The position numbers and the translations under genes are program-made. Positions 11,683 through 23,289 of a DNA stretch of 64,000 nt are shown piece by piece. A model generated the notes under the pieces. That model was not told the DNA's origin and ran no database searches. It saw only the letters and a list, made by a program, of their open reading frames with translations. Every line of letters begins with the position of its first letter. Within the stretch, counting starts at the first letter, position 1. The stretch is from Deroplatys truncata (Eukaryota > Arthropoda > Insecta > Mantodea > Mantidae): assembly GCA_030765065.1 (NCBI GenBank), contig CM060977.1:160279052-160343051 (forward strand), read 5' to 3'.

Positions 11683-12154
11683 CTAAAGAGTAAAATATAG
11701 CTTTAAATAGCGTGTTGTTATGGATTGTTCACAAGATGGATATGGGAATTTGTTTCTCCTCTAGTGCAATTCTAAGTGACAAGTTTGTTTCAAGAGCCTA
11801 CATTAGTGTGATCGGTATTAATGACGCGCTTTCCTAGATCTTTGCTTTCAGGTTTCTTGCAACACTCCTGTATTAGGCTTTTTCCGCGCAGTGGCGCTCA
11901 TTTCGCGAACAAGGATGCCTAAGTATACCCATAAGTGAATTTTCTAAAATCCGCAATTTATGCTCGATTCATTTGAAATGTTAACGTATATACTTAATGC
12001 ATAATATATATTGCGAAACATGTATATTTAAGGATACTTTTAAATTAGTTCCAGATATATTGATTATTTATTATTTTTTACTGTTTTGATAAATTGCATC
12101 ACACGATACACTTATGTTTTGGAAAAATTAATAGGAGGTATATTCATTTATAAA
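11683..12154. other. Unassigned intron sequence
   Basis: AT-rich with no feature recognised apart from the splice acceptor at the left edge. Confidence 0.4.
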
Positions 12155-13205
12155 ATTAGTTTTTACGTTCTATACCATGTACATAGTAGATAGAGAGGTA
12201 TTGCATTTCACCCAAATACTCGATGCCGAGATTTCACCGGAAATACATTTTTTGGGGCCCCTTGAATCCAACAAGGCATTTTTAGAAAAAAAATCCGTGT
12301 TTGTGCCTGTTAACAGGCTAACTCAAAAACAAAAATTCCGATAAACACTAAACTTGATATTTATATTCAGTACCTTCCAAAGATGCGACATGAAAATTTG
12401 CAAGAAAATCTCCCCATCCCAAACTACCCTTTACATGGAAGGTTTTTCGAACTTTTTTATTTTCTAAAAACACCTCTAACAATTTTGATTAAAATATCAC
12501 TTATTAGAGATATTTACATGGCAAATAAAATGTACCTATTTATTGAATTTCCTGGGAATAGCCTAGAAATCCTCTTCATTCGGAAATAATGTTGTATATT
12601 CCTTTATGCTCGACCATGCCAAAATGTAGTATTTATACGACTGATAATACTTTAATGGGCCTCATTAAATTACACCTGTTTATTAAAGTATTGGTATTCG
12701 ACCAATCAGAAGTAGCCGCGTAACATTGTGAAAACGCAAGTATCGATTATTCTGTGTAGTACGTCTCACAACGTTAGCAACTTTGTTTGACACAGGTGCT
12801 ACAAGGTCATTTGTATTGTAACCATAGATAAAGGAATAACGATGTAACACACCACTCAAACCAGAAACGAATACTTAGGAAACCTTTAATTTAGATACAT
12901 GGTCGAGCATAAACAGTCGTATGAAACTTGACTATAATGGTGATTAAAACGCTCGTATGATAATTATTAACCTCGCTTCGCTCGCTCAGTTAATAATAAT
13001 ACTGTCGTTCTAATTACTACCATTATAGTCTCGTTGCATAATATGCTATTATAGCTGGTTAATGTTAAGCGATAAACGAAAAAGTTTTACACAGAACATG
13101 TAGAACTCATTAAAATACACCATTTATTTAAAATAAGATTTTTTGGTGGTAATTCTGAGGTATCCGTTATTAATGGTTAGAATTGTTCATCACTTGATAA
13201 TTCTC
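12155..13205 (+). repeat. R870 repeat, old copy interrupted by a palindromic insertion
   Basis: Family sequence runs from about 12160 ('tttacgttctatacc') to about 12593 and resumes at about 13050 ('tagctggttaatgttaagcgataaacg'). It is cut again on the right by the Harbinger element at 13209. The break falls at the same point where intact copies read 'cgtatataacttgcaagcattaagcgatag'. Confidence 0.65.
12600..13049. mobile_element. MITE-like insertion with a hairpin-forming tail
   Basis: Two nested palindromic parts. The first is 12603-12913, bounded by a 16-base perfect inverted repeat (TTTATGCTCGACCATG at 12603 and its complement at 12898-12913). The second is 12931-13029, where about 40 bases pair with their complement around a 'cgcttcgctcgctc' loop. 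No coding capacity. Its position inside R870 shows it arrived later. Confidence 0.55.
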
Positions 13206-13695
13206 TTGGACCCAGTTGCATAAAAGTTAATCTGGATTCAACACCTGAAATTGAACTAAGTTCATGGCATCTTGATCTAAGATCAAATCTGACTGGTGAA
13301 TTTTCTCCGGTTAACTTGATTGAACTTCGATCAGCAGAATACAGAAGCTACATACCAGCTGTTTTTTTTAATAAGGAAGAAATAAATAGCACAGCTTTAA
13401 ATAAAATGGTAAGTAATGATTTTTTTTAGTTATTTGGATAATTGAATGCCTGACAAAGAAGGGGTTATACCACACAATATTCAATATTGATTTACTTTTG
13501 TAAAATATTATTCACATAAATTTGGTTTTAACAATTTTCCCAGACACCCAGATTACATTCAAGAGAAAATTAGCCATTAGTTAACATTTTATGTATTTTG
13601 TATTTTAATGAAACTCCGAGTTTTTCTCAAAACTCAGTTTATCTCTTCGTTTTAAAATTGGCTTGGTAGGATGCATTGTTCTGCATTTATAACCT

Positions 13696-14710
13696 GTGCT
13701 TACATGTTATTATTTTCAGGTGTCAGATTACTCTGATATCTCCGACGATGAGAATTTTGAACTTGAAAGGGTTCCTCGTGTTTTTCAACATAGAAGGAAT
13801 CCCATCTTAGAACTTAACGAGAGCCAATTCAAAATGACGTTTCGACTATCAAAGCATGTAGTCGAAAAACTGGAGTATAGGCTACATGCACAATTAAGGA
13901 CATAAACCCTGAGGAATTATGCACTTAATCCAATGTTTATGCTCCTTCTCACATTACGGTTCTATACAACTGGTAGCTTCCAGATGGTGATTGGGGATAT
14001 CTTAAATGCACAAGTTACAAATGAGATTGTAGCCTTAAGACCTTATTTCATCAAGATGCCTAGGGAAGAGGGTGAAATAAGAAGGCTTATGCGAGAGTTT
14101 TAGGCGCAATAGACTGCACAATATCTAAATTATATCACCTGGTGGGAATAATGCTGAGATTTACAGAAATCGCCATGGTTGGTTTTCTTTAAATGTTCTC
14201 ACAATTTGGCTTCCAGAATGTTGTTGCTAGATGGCCAGGCTCGGCGCATGGTAGCAACATTTTTAGAAATTCTAGAATTCATGCACAGTTTGAAGCTGAA
14301 GAATTTTCCCGAGGTGTGCTCCTAGGAGACAGTTACTATCACTGCTGGCATTACTTACTCACACCAATACATGAAGAAACTCCTGCAGAACGGGTATATA
14401 ACAGGGCTCATAGACAAACAAGATCAGTTATTGAAAGGTCTTTTGGCGTTGTCAAAAGGCGATTCCCATGTTTAGGAATGAAATTAGCTGTGAAATTACT
14501 TCGAGTTCCTCCTATAATAGTAGCTACATTTGTATTACATACCTTGGCCATAATGTAGAAGACGACACTCCTGACGTAGACGGTGCTGTATACAGAGAAA
14601 GGAGAATTTACCAGGAACTGCCTATACTTGATTTAAATCAGAGAGATAGAAGGGAAAACACAGCACTGAGAACTGCACTAATTAACAACACTTTCAGGTA
14701 TTCACTTTAA
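13696..14710 (+). pseudogene. Harbinger (HARBI1-like) DDE transposase, broken
   Basis: The N-terminal part is at about 13730-13905 (NESQFKMTFRLSKHVVEKL, then a stop). The frame then reads NYALNPMFMLLLTLRFYTTG, typical of the HARBI1 N-terminal domain. Around 14100 the 'GAIDCT'-type first catalytic motif is split by stops. An open stretch at 14193-14558 holds VARWPGSAHGSNIFRNSRIH, LLGDSYYHCWHYLLTPIHEE (second Asp in GDS) and VIERSFGVVKRRFPCLG (catalytic Glu in ERSFG). The C-terminal tail continues in another frame to 14710 (VEDDTPDVDGAVYRER). At least three disabling changes make it inactive. The family cuts and pastes DNA together with the Myb/SANT partner. Confidence 0.85.
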
Positions 14711-14742
14711 CTTTATTATTACCTAATCTCATTTTCAACCTT

Positions 14743-15139
14743 TTACGTTTTTCGTGATCTCTTCATTTTCAGTTCATGTTCTTCTAAACATTCCAACCTC
14801 CTCTCGTAGAACTTTTCCCTAATGTCTTCTTTCCTCTTCTTTCCAGGGAATGACGTGGTTCTGGGTGTACCTGCATATGAAGATGTTGAAGGACCTGGCT
14901 CCACAAGCTGCATTTCACCCACTTGTGAAGTGCAGACCTCCAGTTGGACATGATTTACAATGACATCTTGCGGTGAACTGCAGACGACTTCCATACCCAC
15001 GTCCGCAATTTCTTCGCCATGGAAGCCCACATCGTCGTCGAAGTCGCAAGTAACTGGCACAAACTGCAGCTTGAGTGCTGCAATGAATTTGTGACCAGTT
15101 TCATTCAAGGAGGACGGCACAAACATACCACCTCCTGTT

Positions 15140-15175
<36 letters not shown>

Positions 15176-15440
15176 ACTTTGTCTTCTGCATTTATTTTCT
15201 TTGTGTGCTTTTTATGTTTTCGTAACACAGTTTCAAACATTTGCAATGCGTGCAATAAAACTTCTTGAATTAAATTCCGAAGTTATTTCCTTCCACGACT
15301 CCTCCTTTTTCCTCGTGGTGTTGCTGTTTTTTTCCTGTTATATCTTTATAGTTTAAAACAATTTCGACTAGCATATCCTTTTCTTCACTTTTAAAATTGG
15401 CAGAACGCGATTTTTTCCTTCACTGTACTTCCATTTTATG
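14743..15440 (-). pseudogene. Harbinger-associated Myb/SANT-like DNA-binding protein, broken
   Basis: The C-terminal half is open at 14743-15126 and ends with the charged helical tail KKRKEDIREKFYERRLECLE typical of these partners. The N-terminal SANT-like helix is recognisable further upstream on the minus strand at about 15340-15440 (RSANFKSEEKDMLVEIVL). It is separated by stops and by a (TA)n tract at about 15139-15175. In active Harbingers this protein helps the transposase enter the nucleus and bind the ends. Confidence 0.65.
15139..15175. repeat. (TA)n microsatellite
   Basis: About 37 bases of alternating TA with one C interruption, inside the Harbinger element. Confidence 0.85.
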
Positions 15441-16029
15441 GTTATCCATTAATCTGTGGGTTATGCTTTCCAAGTCACAGTGTTGCAAACAGACGAAAAT
15501 AAAAAGAGGTATATTACACATTTAATGGAGATAAATTAAGCGAAATAACTTTTTTATGAATATTTTAATTTTGAGTACACTTTTATACTTTCCATATAAA
15601 ATAACGCTATTTTTGCTAGTAAAAGCCATAAAGAGAAAGTTTCATTTCTCAAAAAACATGGTTTTTGTTATGTCTATATCGACTGCCCTGTGCAGTTGAA
15701 TCAAACGGAGTCGAATGGTCCCGATGATTCTCGAGCCCTTTCGATACAATACGACAGTTGCCACATGTTTGGCGACGTTGCCACATTTGTTTTTGTGTTC
15801 TCGGATCAACACTGAACGAAATTCATCTGATGTAAGATCAGCATTACACAACCCGCGCCGGGAAGCAAACTAAGTTCATTTCTGATCTTCGGTTATAAAT
15901 GAAGTGCAGTTGGCAATTTTTATGCAACCGGGCCTTGAAGTCCTGTCAACATTCAGTTGTTTCTAGCTATTACATTTTACAATTACATATATAAAGACCT
16001 AACAACTTGAACTTGTTTGTCCTGAAATA

Positions 16030-17110
16030 ATCGTATCCCATCTTTCAGTAATGATTTTAAAGCACACTGTGAAGATGTATGTTTCTTCAACTTGCAGATA
16101 GTAGGTTGCGTAATTATTTGCAGGAGTTTGCCCCACAGTTGTACGCCAATTTGAAGAAATGCAATTTGGCGATGTTTTTTATATTTGAATTCCCGTGTAT
16201 GTGCGTCACTTACGAAGAAGTTATTTAGGTTACGTAATGAAGATACACTTTGATGTTGTTTGATTTTTAGGACGCCAAACTTTATAGTGAAGATGATGCT
16301 TGTTTTTACGTAATATTATTAAAGTTATTTGCCTCGGCTGCTTTCAGTCGCACTATAGAAACACGAGTTCTTGTAGGGTTGTAATAAGACTCAAATTATA
16401 AGACGCCACACAATTTACTTTTTAATTTTTTACTTCTTTTTATTTCACTTTATATTTGCACATTTTATAAACACAACACTTTATAAAGTAAAACTGTGAG
16501 CACTTAATACTTTTTGGCGGAGAACACAAATTTTATCATTTATACTTTACAACATTTTTACCCACAACTTTCACGTCTACTCTCTACAGCTTCATGTCCG
16601 CGACCCTTACGTCTATTGTTTACTACATCTTGCCCGCGACTGACTAGATTCAACGGTAAAAACATTTAGCTTCGGTAATGCCATTCTCTTATTGGCTAAT
16701 TCTAGTCCAATAGAATTTAAGTATTTAAACTAAAAATCTTTCTTTACTTTTGATTGGCTAATTCCAAACTGTAAGCGAAATTACGTTATTACCGATCTTT
16801 TCATAACCAGTATTTTTTTAAAACTCCAGACACACTATTGTCACCAAAATTACATTATTACCTCATTATTAACATCCTAAAGCATATTATTCACACAGTT
16901 TTTGCTCTATTAGAGTGTATAACATTTACATATCACTAATAAATAAGTTTACAATAAAAATAAGTATTTACAATGATTTTACACACAATAAAAATAATAA
17001 TTATATACACATTGCTTTCTAGGTGGGCTGTTATTGAATTTAATTAATAAAAATACAATTAGTATCATTTAGGCATTAAAATACTGCCTCAATTGACTTA
17101 TGCTGTGTTA
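16030..17110. repeat. Second interspersed repeat family, copy 1
   Basis: Shares ordered blocks with 38255-39005: 'tttgcctcggctgc', 'gattggctaat' then 'ccaatagaat', 'ggcgggctgttatt'-like, and 'taaaatactgcctcaat'. The identity is patchy, so both copies are old. No open frame; the class is unknown. Confidence 0.55.
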
Positions 17111-17453
17111 ACTACATTAGACTGTATCTACCTGCTCGTTTTTGAAGGGCAAACTGGCACGGAGTCGTGAACTGGGGGTCTGTAGTTAAATCCCACAAGG
17201 ATCGTCCCTCACGACTGAGTTTTCTTCTTTTTTTTTCCAGGATGTGCTTAGTTCTCATAATTGAAAAGTGCCACGGAGGAACGTTAAACTTCGACCAGAA
17301 GACTTGCTTCTCAAATTTCCTTTCCCAATTATCATTTCAGTTCATGTATCATCAGTGTCCACCCATGTGGTGCCGTATGAGCAGACGTATCTTTCAGCTC
17401 GTCGATGGCAAGGAAAGAAGCTGTTGCAGTAATTGAAATTAATATGTACTTAC

Positions 17454-17668
17454 CGGCATGGAATGTCCTACAATGTCCTCCACTACAGCATCGTCATTTT
17501 TCTTTGGGAAACGTCCTATGCGAGGTCCAGTGAATAGCGCAGCAACGAAGGACATGCCTCCTGCAAGCAGATGTAGGGGACCACATCCGGAAAAGTCGTG
17601 GAACCCCATACATTTTAACCATCCATTCTCACCCCAAGTCCAGCGACACGCAACGGGGTAAACGAAGC
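17454..17668 (-). CDS. Amt: Ammonium transporter, internal exon (B, first pore histidine)
   Basis: 215 bases. On the minus strand the acceptor is ctatatcgcag before GCTTCG, and the donor gtaagt follows ATGCCG. It enters in phase 1 (the codon G|GC is shared with exon A) and leaves in phase 0. The peptide reads GFVYPVACRWTWGENGWL, then FHDFSGCGPLHLLAGG and GPRIGRF, ending VVEDIVGHSMP. This is the Amt signature region. The Asp of 'DFSG' and the His of 'PLH' match the conserved Asp and the first of the twin pore histidines of bacterial AmtB. The exon is free of stops. Confidence 0.95.
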
Positions 17669-17814
17669 CTGCGATATAGAGCACGTAAGTAAATATTTGT
17701 AGACATAACAAGAGTGTAATACAAATTCTCTGGATAAACAGATGTCATTAATTGCATAATTAATAATTGCATATTCTGAAATTAGCATTTAAATGCTTTG
17801 TTGGTATGGTTGTT

Positions 17815-18072
17815 ATCCATCCACAAACCACCCATCCATCCAACCATTCATCCACCCATCTATCCGTCTGTCCATCCATCCATTTATCCATCCATCCATT
17901 TACCCGTCCATCCATCCATCCATCCTACGTCAGTCCACCCATCTACCCGTCCGTCCATTCATCCATTCCTCCTTCCGTCCACCCACCCATCCACTCACCC
18001 ATCTTTCCCTCCATCCGTCCGTCCATTCACTGGTCCATCCCTCCGACCCCCCATCCATCCATCCATCCATGA
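17815..18072. repeat. (CCAT)n tetranucleotide repeat
   Basis: About 255 bases of imperfect CCAT/CCGT/TCCA units. All three forward frames stay open across it and give His/Pro/Ser-rich peptides, which are artefacts of the repeat. A short (GA)n run follows at 18070-18085. Confidence 0.9.
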
Positions 18073-18178
18073 GAGAGAGAATGAGAGAGCTTTCCATCCA
18101 AGAATATCTGCTATGGAATTTGTTATATACATAGTATACATTAGGTCCCTCAGAGATGTGGCATTGGGCTAGAAAAAA

Positions 18179-19024
18179 TCTGATGTGTTACACTCACATG
18201 ACTTTCTCTACTCTTGTACAAACTATTTTTACAAACGCTTATTCTCCATATCCTTCACGTTGATCGAGATGTTAATCTTATTGCTAATTTTCTTGTAGAT
18301 GCGAGGGGAATTGGTAGGCTTTAAGCGATAGTCAAATATTTTATGAGCTGGTTGCTATGTGGAGTATTCCATTCTCTTTGCATTACCAGGACAAAAAAAA
18401 TGAATAACGAATTTGAGAAAAAGTACAAGTATTGGAAAATTTAAGGGAATAACAAGCAATATCTCGAAAACGGTTCACTCAACAAAAGAAATGTATATGA
18501 CATAAATTGTGTATTTTAACGCCATCTACATTTTTCGTATAGTAAAATTTTGTCTATCTCTTATGGTTTACCAGTTATGCAAAAGTCCTTCACAATGAAG
18601 AATACTTTTGGAGACATTCCCAGAAAATTCGAGATATACATTTCATTTGTCATGAAAATATCTTAAACATATGATATTTTAATCAAAATCGTTAAGAGCC
18701 ATTTTTGAGAAAATTAAAATTTTCGAAAAATGTTCCATGTAAAGGGTAGTCTGGGGTAGGGGGATTTTCTTGAAAACCTTTGTGTCGCATCTCTGTAAGA
18801 TACTGAACCTAAATACCAAGTTTAGTGTTTATCCGACTGTTCGTTTCTGAGTTATGCTGTTCACAGACACACAGACACACACACACACACACACGGACAT
18901 GTTTCCAAAAATGCTTTTTTGGATTCAGGGGGTCTCAAAACATGTATTTCCTGTGAAATCTCGGTATCGAATTTTTGGGTGGAATGCAATACTTCTCCTA
19001 CTTGCTATACGTAGTAGAGAAAGT
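18179..19024 (-). repeat. R870 repeat, full length
   Basis: 846 bases from TCTGATGTGTTACACTCACA to GTAGTAGAGAAAGT, with AAAAA immediately on both sides. Contains a short (CA)n at 18866-18893. Confidence 0.88.
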
Positions 19025-19972
19025 AAAAATTGAAATGCTTCACTTGCTGAACTTTGTAAACAAATTTACATTACAAAATTTTAAGGACATACTTTTTCTC
19101 GCAAGTTCTGTTATGAACAACATTTTGATCCAACGAATGTTAACAAAATTACACCAGTGTTTCTTGTATTACTTTATTCCATAAATCTGTTTAATATAAG
19201 TCTGGGAATTTTATTGCCGCTTTCTGTTTGCACTGGGCAAGAGTATAATTCAAGGCGCATAAGAAGTATAAGGAGCAAGTACAGCTTGTGTAACTTATGC
19301 CTACTTATTTCTTCTTCTTTTTTAGCAAGTTTAATGCGCTTTAACACGGTAGGTCGTAACACACATTGGATGAACGAAATAGTTGAAATGATGCTCAAAT
19401 GAACCTGGATGCATAGTACTAAATGTTACCCCGCACCATTTTTTACTTATATTTTGTTTTACTTACACCTCAGGAAAATGCTTTCATGAAGTTTTTGATC
19501 ACATCTCCAAGGATACATATAGAAGAGAAAGAAGGAGAATGACTTTCGCATTTGATACATTAAAGAGGGCAAGTATTATTCTAGTTTAGGAACTGAATTG
19601 CGTTGAAAACAGTCGCTTCTTTATGAGGTTCAATAGGCGATTAAATTTATTCACACTTTCCCACACAGTAATGTTACTTTTTGAGTAATGTCTGTCGATA
19701 TACTTGGTAATTGCGCCAGTCAGGTTTAGCAACTGCACATAACAGCATAGGAATATAACTGTCTGAATGAATACTCTGAATCAATAATATTGCCATTACA
19801 GCGTCATCAACACTACTTCATTAAACGCTTTTGCTGCAGGTATAGGTTTATTTTGTATTTGATGGGGAAAGTATTTGAAAATTAATATGTTTTATATATA
19901 GTCACGAGAAGCAGTATTAAAAGTGATGCTAGCTCCTTGTAAAACGCATTATGTCATCATTTTTCTGACACA
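19025..19972. other. Unassigned intron sequence
   Basis: Short frames on both strands around 19160-19400 overlap each other and show no recognisable domain. Confidence 0.4.
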
Positions 19973-20281
19973 TTACAGGATTCCAGTTGATGTTGGAATT
20001 GTAGAAATGTTTTCGGAATGTGAATCCATTCCATCCTCAGCTGAAGGTTGATTGCAAAGCACGTCTCTCTTGTGCCCAGTATAAGAAGTGAAAGACGAGT
20101 CTGCTGCCCTCTGGTGTAACCAGTCACTACTCGGATCTGTTTCTTTTGTTTTCTCCTGAATGGAAATACTGTCTGTCCTCTGAGACGTAGATTGAGAACT
20201 TCTTTGTCTCTTCTCCCCTCTCTTATGAGCTGATTGGATAAATTGCATTATGACATCATATGGTGGAATTTCAAAGTTCAT
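19973..20281 (-). other. Unrecognised open frame next to Penelope remnant
   Basis: A 102-codon minus-strand frame rich in Ser, Gln and Lys (MNFEIPPYDVIMQFIQSAHK at the start). It lies downstream of, and in the same orientation as, the Penelope fragment, so it may be the tail of that element. I cannot match it to a domain. Confidence 0.3.
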
Positions 20282-20439
20282 AATGTTGTTAATGTTATTA
20301 ATGTTATTATAAATAAATACTTTTCCCCATATATCCAGTTGTGATGGGGTTTGAATCAGCTTCAGTAACTTAATTTTGGTTTGATATCCAAAAATGATTT
20401 ATAACAGCATATTTGTGTATTCGTTTTAATATAATATTT

Positions 20440-21150
20440 TTTGGTGTACACTCAAAAGAGTTTTCAAGTTTCTTTTCGTTCTATCAATATAAATTCCATC
20501 ACAGGCTTTGCAAATCCATCTGGTAAATTCCTGATTTTTTAAAGTTATCTTCAGTGTTACTTAATGGTGTATTCAGTACATATCTGAAATAAAAGATGTT
20601 TTGAAGTTCAAGTTGAATATTATGAGTTCTAAAAATATTCTCAAACTGTTTGAACATAGTTGTATGGTAGGTAAATTTGTTATAAACCATATTATGTTAT
20701 ATTTGAGGTATGCAAGCACTGAAGTTTTGTATATTCTGTTTTTATTGTACTTTTAAGTAAACTGTAATTTGTAGATTGAATCCACAATAGCTACATTTTC
20801 AATAGCTGCATTTTTAATATATTGAATTCGTTATTAAACTCCTACTTTGTAAGAGGTACAGTCAGCAACCTGTGAATCAAGCCGTAAAATACTGCATGTT
20901 GATGGGAAATAGGATTGCTATTGTTATTCTATTATGTAATTATCCACATGATTCGGTTTTCTATAAATTCCAAGTTTTAGAGTAGCTCTATTCCTTGTTA
21001 TTACTAAACATAAAAAGGGCAACATCTGATATTTTACTATTTCCACAGTAAATTTGATGCTCCTATCTTGTACAATCACGATGTTCAGAGTAGTGTCAGT
21101 AAATTGGCGAGGAATAACAACAAACACATCATCCAATATCTGTAACAAAT
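20440..21150 (-). pseudogene. Penelope-like retroelement fragment (RT end to GIY-YIG)
   Basis: Reading right to left, the fragment opens at LDDVFVVIPR, which matches the catalytic 'YxDD' block of the reverse transcriptase. It continues IKFTVEIVKYQMLPFLCLVI and LGIYRKPNHVDNY, the conserved Penelope 'FTxExE...LPFLDvlv...YRKPTHTDxY' block. After a gap with stops it reads NNFKKSGIYQMD-like sequence (20499-20690) and then CKACDGIYIDRTKRNLKTLL at about 20450-20510. That is the 'C..C...YIGQTKRxLKxR' start of the GIY-YIG endonuclease. It is 5' truncated and carries several stops. Confidence 0.7.
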
Positions 21151-21309
21151 GTTGAAAATTTCTGGGTAAGATGCAATAACTTATTTAAAAAAAACATATA
21201 GAAATGCGCTGGCATCTGTATGAATTAACAATGAGCTACAACAAATGCAGATCTTCTTACATCTATGAAGTGCTCATAGTGTAGCATTTGCTATTATTTA
21301 TTACTATAC

Positions 21310-22310
21310 TGTACTGTTAAGAGCTATTGTTTGCAACCATTTTTGCGGGACGAGAAATTGCACGTCGAGTTAATATCGGGAACCCCTTTTTATAGTCTGC
21401 TATTTTGTAATGTGCGCATGCACATCATTAAGCCGGCGCGAGTTAGCAAGAAATTGAGTTTTATTTATGGACGCTCTTTAACTGCTGTGGCTGTCAGCGT
21501 CCCATTCTATATTGGGCTAATTTGCTCAGAGGTCTCTGTATCAGGTTTGAGGTTCTTTTACGTTCCGTAAATCTACGATACGCTACCACCGGTTTACTTC
21601 CCTTCCGAAGGAAGCCATACTAGAGATTTTTACGCCCGAAAAAATCCATCGCCGGGTTTGAACCCGCGACGTCGGGAACTAGAGGCTAGCATGGTAGCCA
21701 CTACACCATGGAGGACGACGCGCGAGTTAGCATGAGAGCGCGTCAGTCAGCTAGCGAAATTCTGCGAGAGTGTGACGAGGTGACCTCCTGGGAAGTGAGG
21801 TAACAACCATGGCAGTAAACGAGGTTAGGTGGGACCCAATGCATCTTAGCATGTAAATTTTGAAGGTGAGAAAATTGCTTAATAAATCCCTTATGTGAGT
21901 GGCTATACTTTTCAAACTATCTTTCTTTTCATTCTTCCCTATGTGTGTGTGTATGTTCAGAGCTTCAAGCTGTCTATCTCTCCATTCTTTCCATGTGAAT
22001 GTCCAGATCTTACCGCTATCAACCATTTTATTCTTCCCTTTATACGCAATTTCAGGTAAATTTCCTGGAAAACCTCAGCATGCCAAGCGAGAACTCGTGA
22101 CGGTGATGCAGGTGTCTCTATGTTTCCTGCCCTAGCTTCCCTAGGAAATGATGTAAGGGTAGCCAAGTAGGCATTTTCAGGTCTCGTTTTTTTCTGAACC
22201 GCAGACCAGATGCTTCTGAGTCCTACGTCAGGACTGCAGGTTAAGAAAGCTTCCCCCTTTCCTCTTCATGTAGCATCACACTTACTCCGCAATTGCGGTT
22301 TCATTTAACG
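21310..22310 (+). repeat. Repeat family R3, copy 1, split by a SINE
   Basis: Its left part (21310-21435, with 'ttgcacgtcgagttaat' and 'tagtctgctattttgtaatg') matches 27545-27690. Its right part (21733-22310, with 'gaggttaggtgggacc', 'cttcatgtagcatcacactta') matches 29463-29990. SINE-A sits between. No coding function is seen; short frames such as 21899-22135 are not conserved between copies. Confidence 0.75.
21449..21719 (-). mobile_element. SINE-A, full length, 13-base target duplication
   Basis: A 271-base tRNA-derived SINE on the minus strand, flanked by a perfect direct repeat GCGCGAGTTAGCA (21436-21448 and 21720-21732). Its head reads TGGTGTAGTGG (A box) and GGGTTCAAACCC (B box), an intact RNA polymerase III type-2 promoter. 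The head resembles a Glu/Gly/Val-class tRNA. The body contains TTTTACGCCCGAAAAAATCC (shown on the plus strand) and the tail is A-rich. Copies also lie at 35031, 54553 and 57030. Confidence 0.9.
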
Positions 22311-22624
22311 TGGTTCGCTACATGGTGGAGTGGCACTGTGTTGCCTGGTTCGTTTATATGTTATTATTTCTAATATTTTTTGGTAATTTATTCACCCTTT
22401 TGTTCTGTTTAAGAATGTGATGTATTGGCACGATTCTACATATGGTGGAGTTGCGCCGTGTTGTCTTATCTCTGTTTTGTTCCCACTAATTATGATAGTT
22501 CTTTTTCAGCCATTTGTTCTCTTTACAAAAAAGTGTTGCATTTGCGCTTCACGCTACAACCAGTGCACGCGTATGTAGGCAGCCATCATGGCGTCTTCTG
22601 AGGTAGCATGAATAAAATCTAAAC

Positions 22625-23014
22625 TTGTCTTTTTGCCATCCGGTACATATGTCAAGCATCCTACTTTCTTTTCACTGTTATATTATGAGTGTATGGTGTA
22701 TGGTTTTTATTTTACACGTTTTCTTATTCTTTCATGCTTTCACGGCTATCCAAAGGAATACAGAGAGAACCCAACGCAAGAAGGCAGCAGCTCCACAGCA
22801 ACCTAGTCGGGGCACGGAACCGGAGGCAGGAGGAAGTCAGTGTGTGGAGGATGGTGAAGAAACACAAACAAATAGCCAGACTGTAATCGTTAATATCAGT
22901 GATCGGATCATTGCCAACCACGAGGAAGAAGAAGCCAATGAAAACTGGGAAACTATCAGGAACAGGAGAGAAAGGAGGAACTTCAGAAAAGTAACCATGA
23001 GAGAAACCGCATGA
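22625..23014 (+). pseudogene. Possible LINE ORF1 N-terminal region
   Basis: A 129-codon frame. The first 35 residues are hydrophobic and probably 5' leader read-through. The rest is highly charged, with AAAPQQPSRGTEPEAGG and NENWETIRNRRERRNFRK. It lies just upstream of the endonuclease in the same orientation, the usual place for a LINE ORF1. No zinc knuckle is visible. The assignment is from position. Confidence 0.4.
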
Positions 23015-23289
23015 AGAAGGTGATCTGAAAGGAAAGCATGGCTGTACGTCGGGAGATTAAAGCAATCAGCAAAGGAGGATGAAATGGTGATGCGAAGCAT
23101 TACAATCAAGAGGCAAAACGGAGGCGTTTAAGGTGGGTATACCTTTTACATCTCTGGAATGGTAGAAGACCCGAAACTCGCGAGCAGGAGTCATAATGAG
23201 GAGATCCATTTTTCGGAGATGGGAGAACAGAATCTTCAGAGCGACATTACTCGAATAAGCAAATACGCAAGACAACAAAGATAAAGGTT

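Larger units (their letters stand above)
13209..15934. mobile_element. PIF/Harbinger element
   Basis: A 2,726-base element. The 17-base ends are GACCCAGTTGCATAAAA on the left and the complement of GGCCCGGTTGCATAAAA on the right. A 3-base direct repeat TTG flanks both ends (13206-13208 and 15935-15937). The family normally duplicates 3 bases, usually TWA, so TTG is slightly unusual. Inside are the two genes expected for the superfamily: a DDE transposase (+) and a Myb/SANT-like protein (-) arranged convergently. Both are broken. Confidence 0.85.

Noticed and set aside
17767..18172. Three overlapping His/Pro/Ser-rich frames of 101-124 codons
   Set aside because: All three forward frames are open because the sequence is (CCAT)n.
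21449..21719. Functional tRNA gene at the A/B box sequence
   Set aside because: No acceptor-stem pairing; it is followed by a SINE body and flanked by a target duplication.
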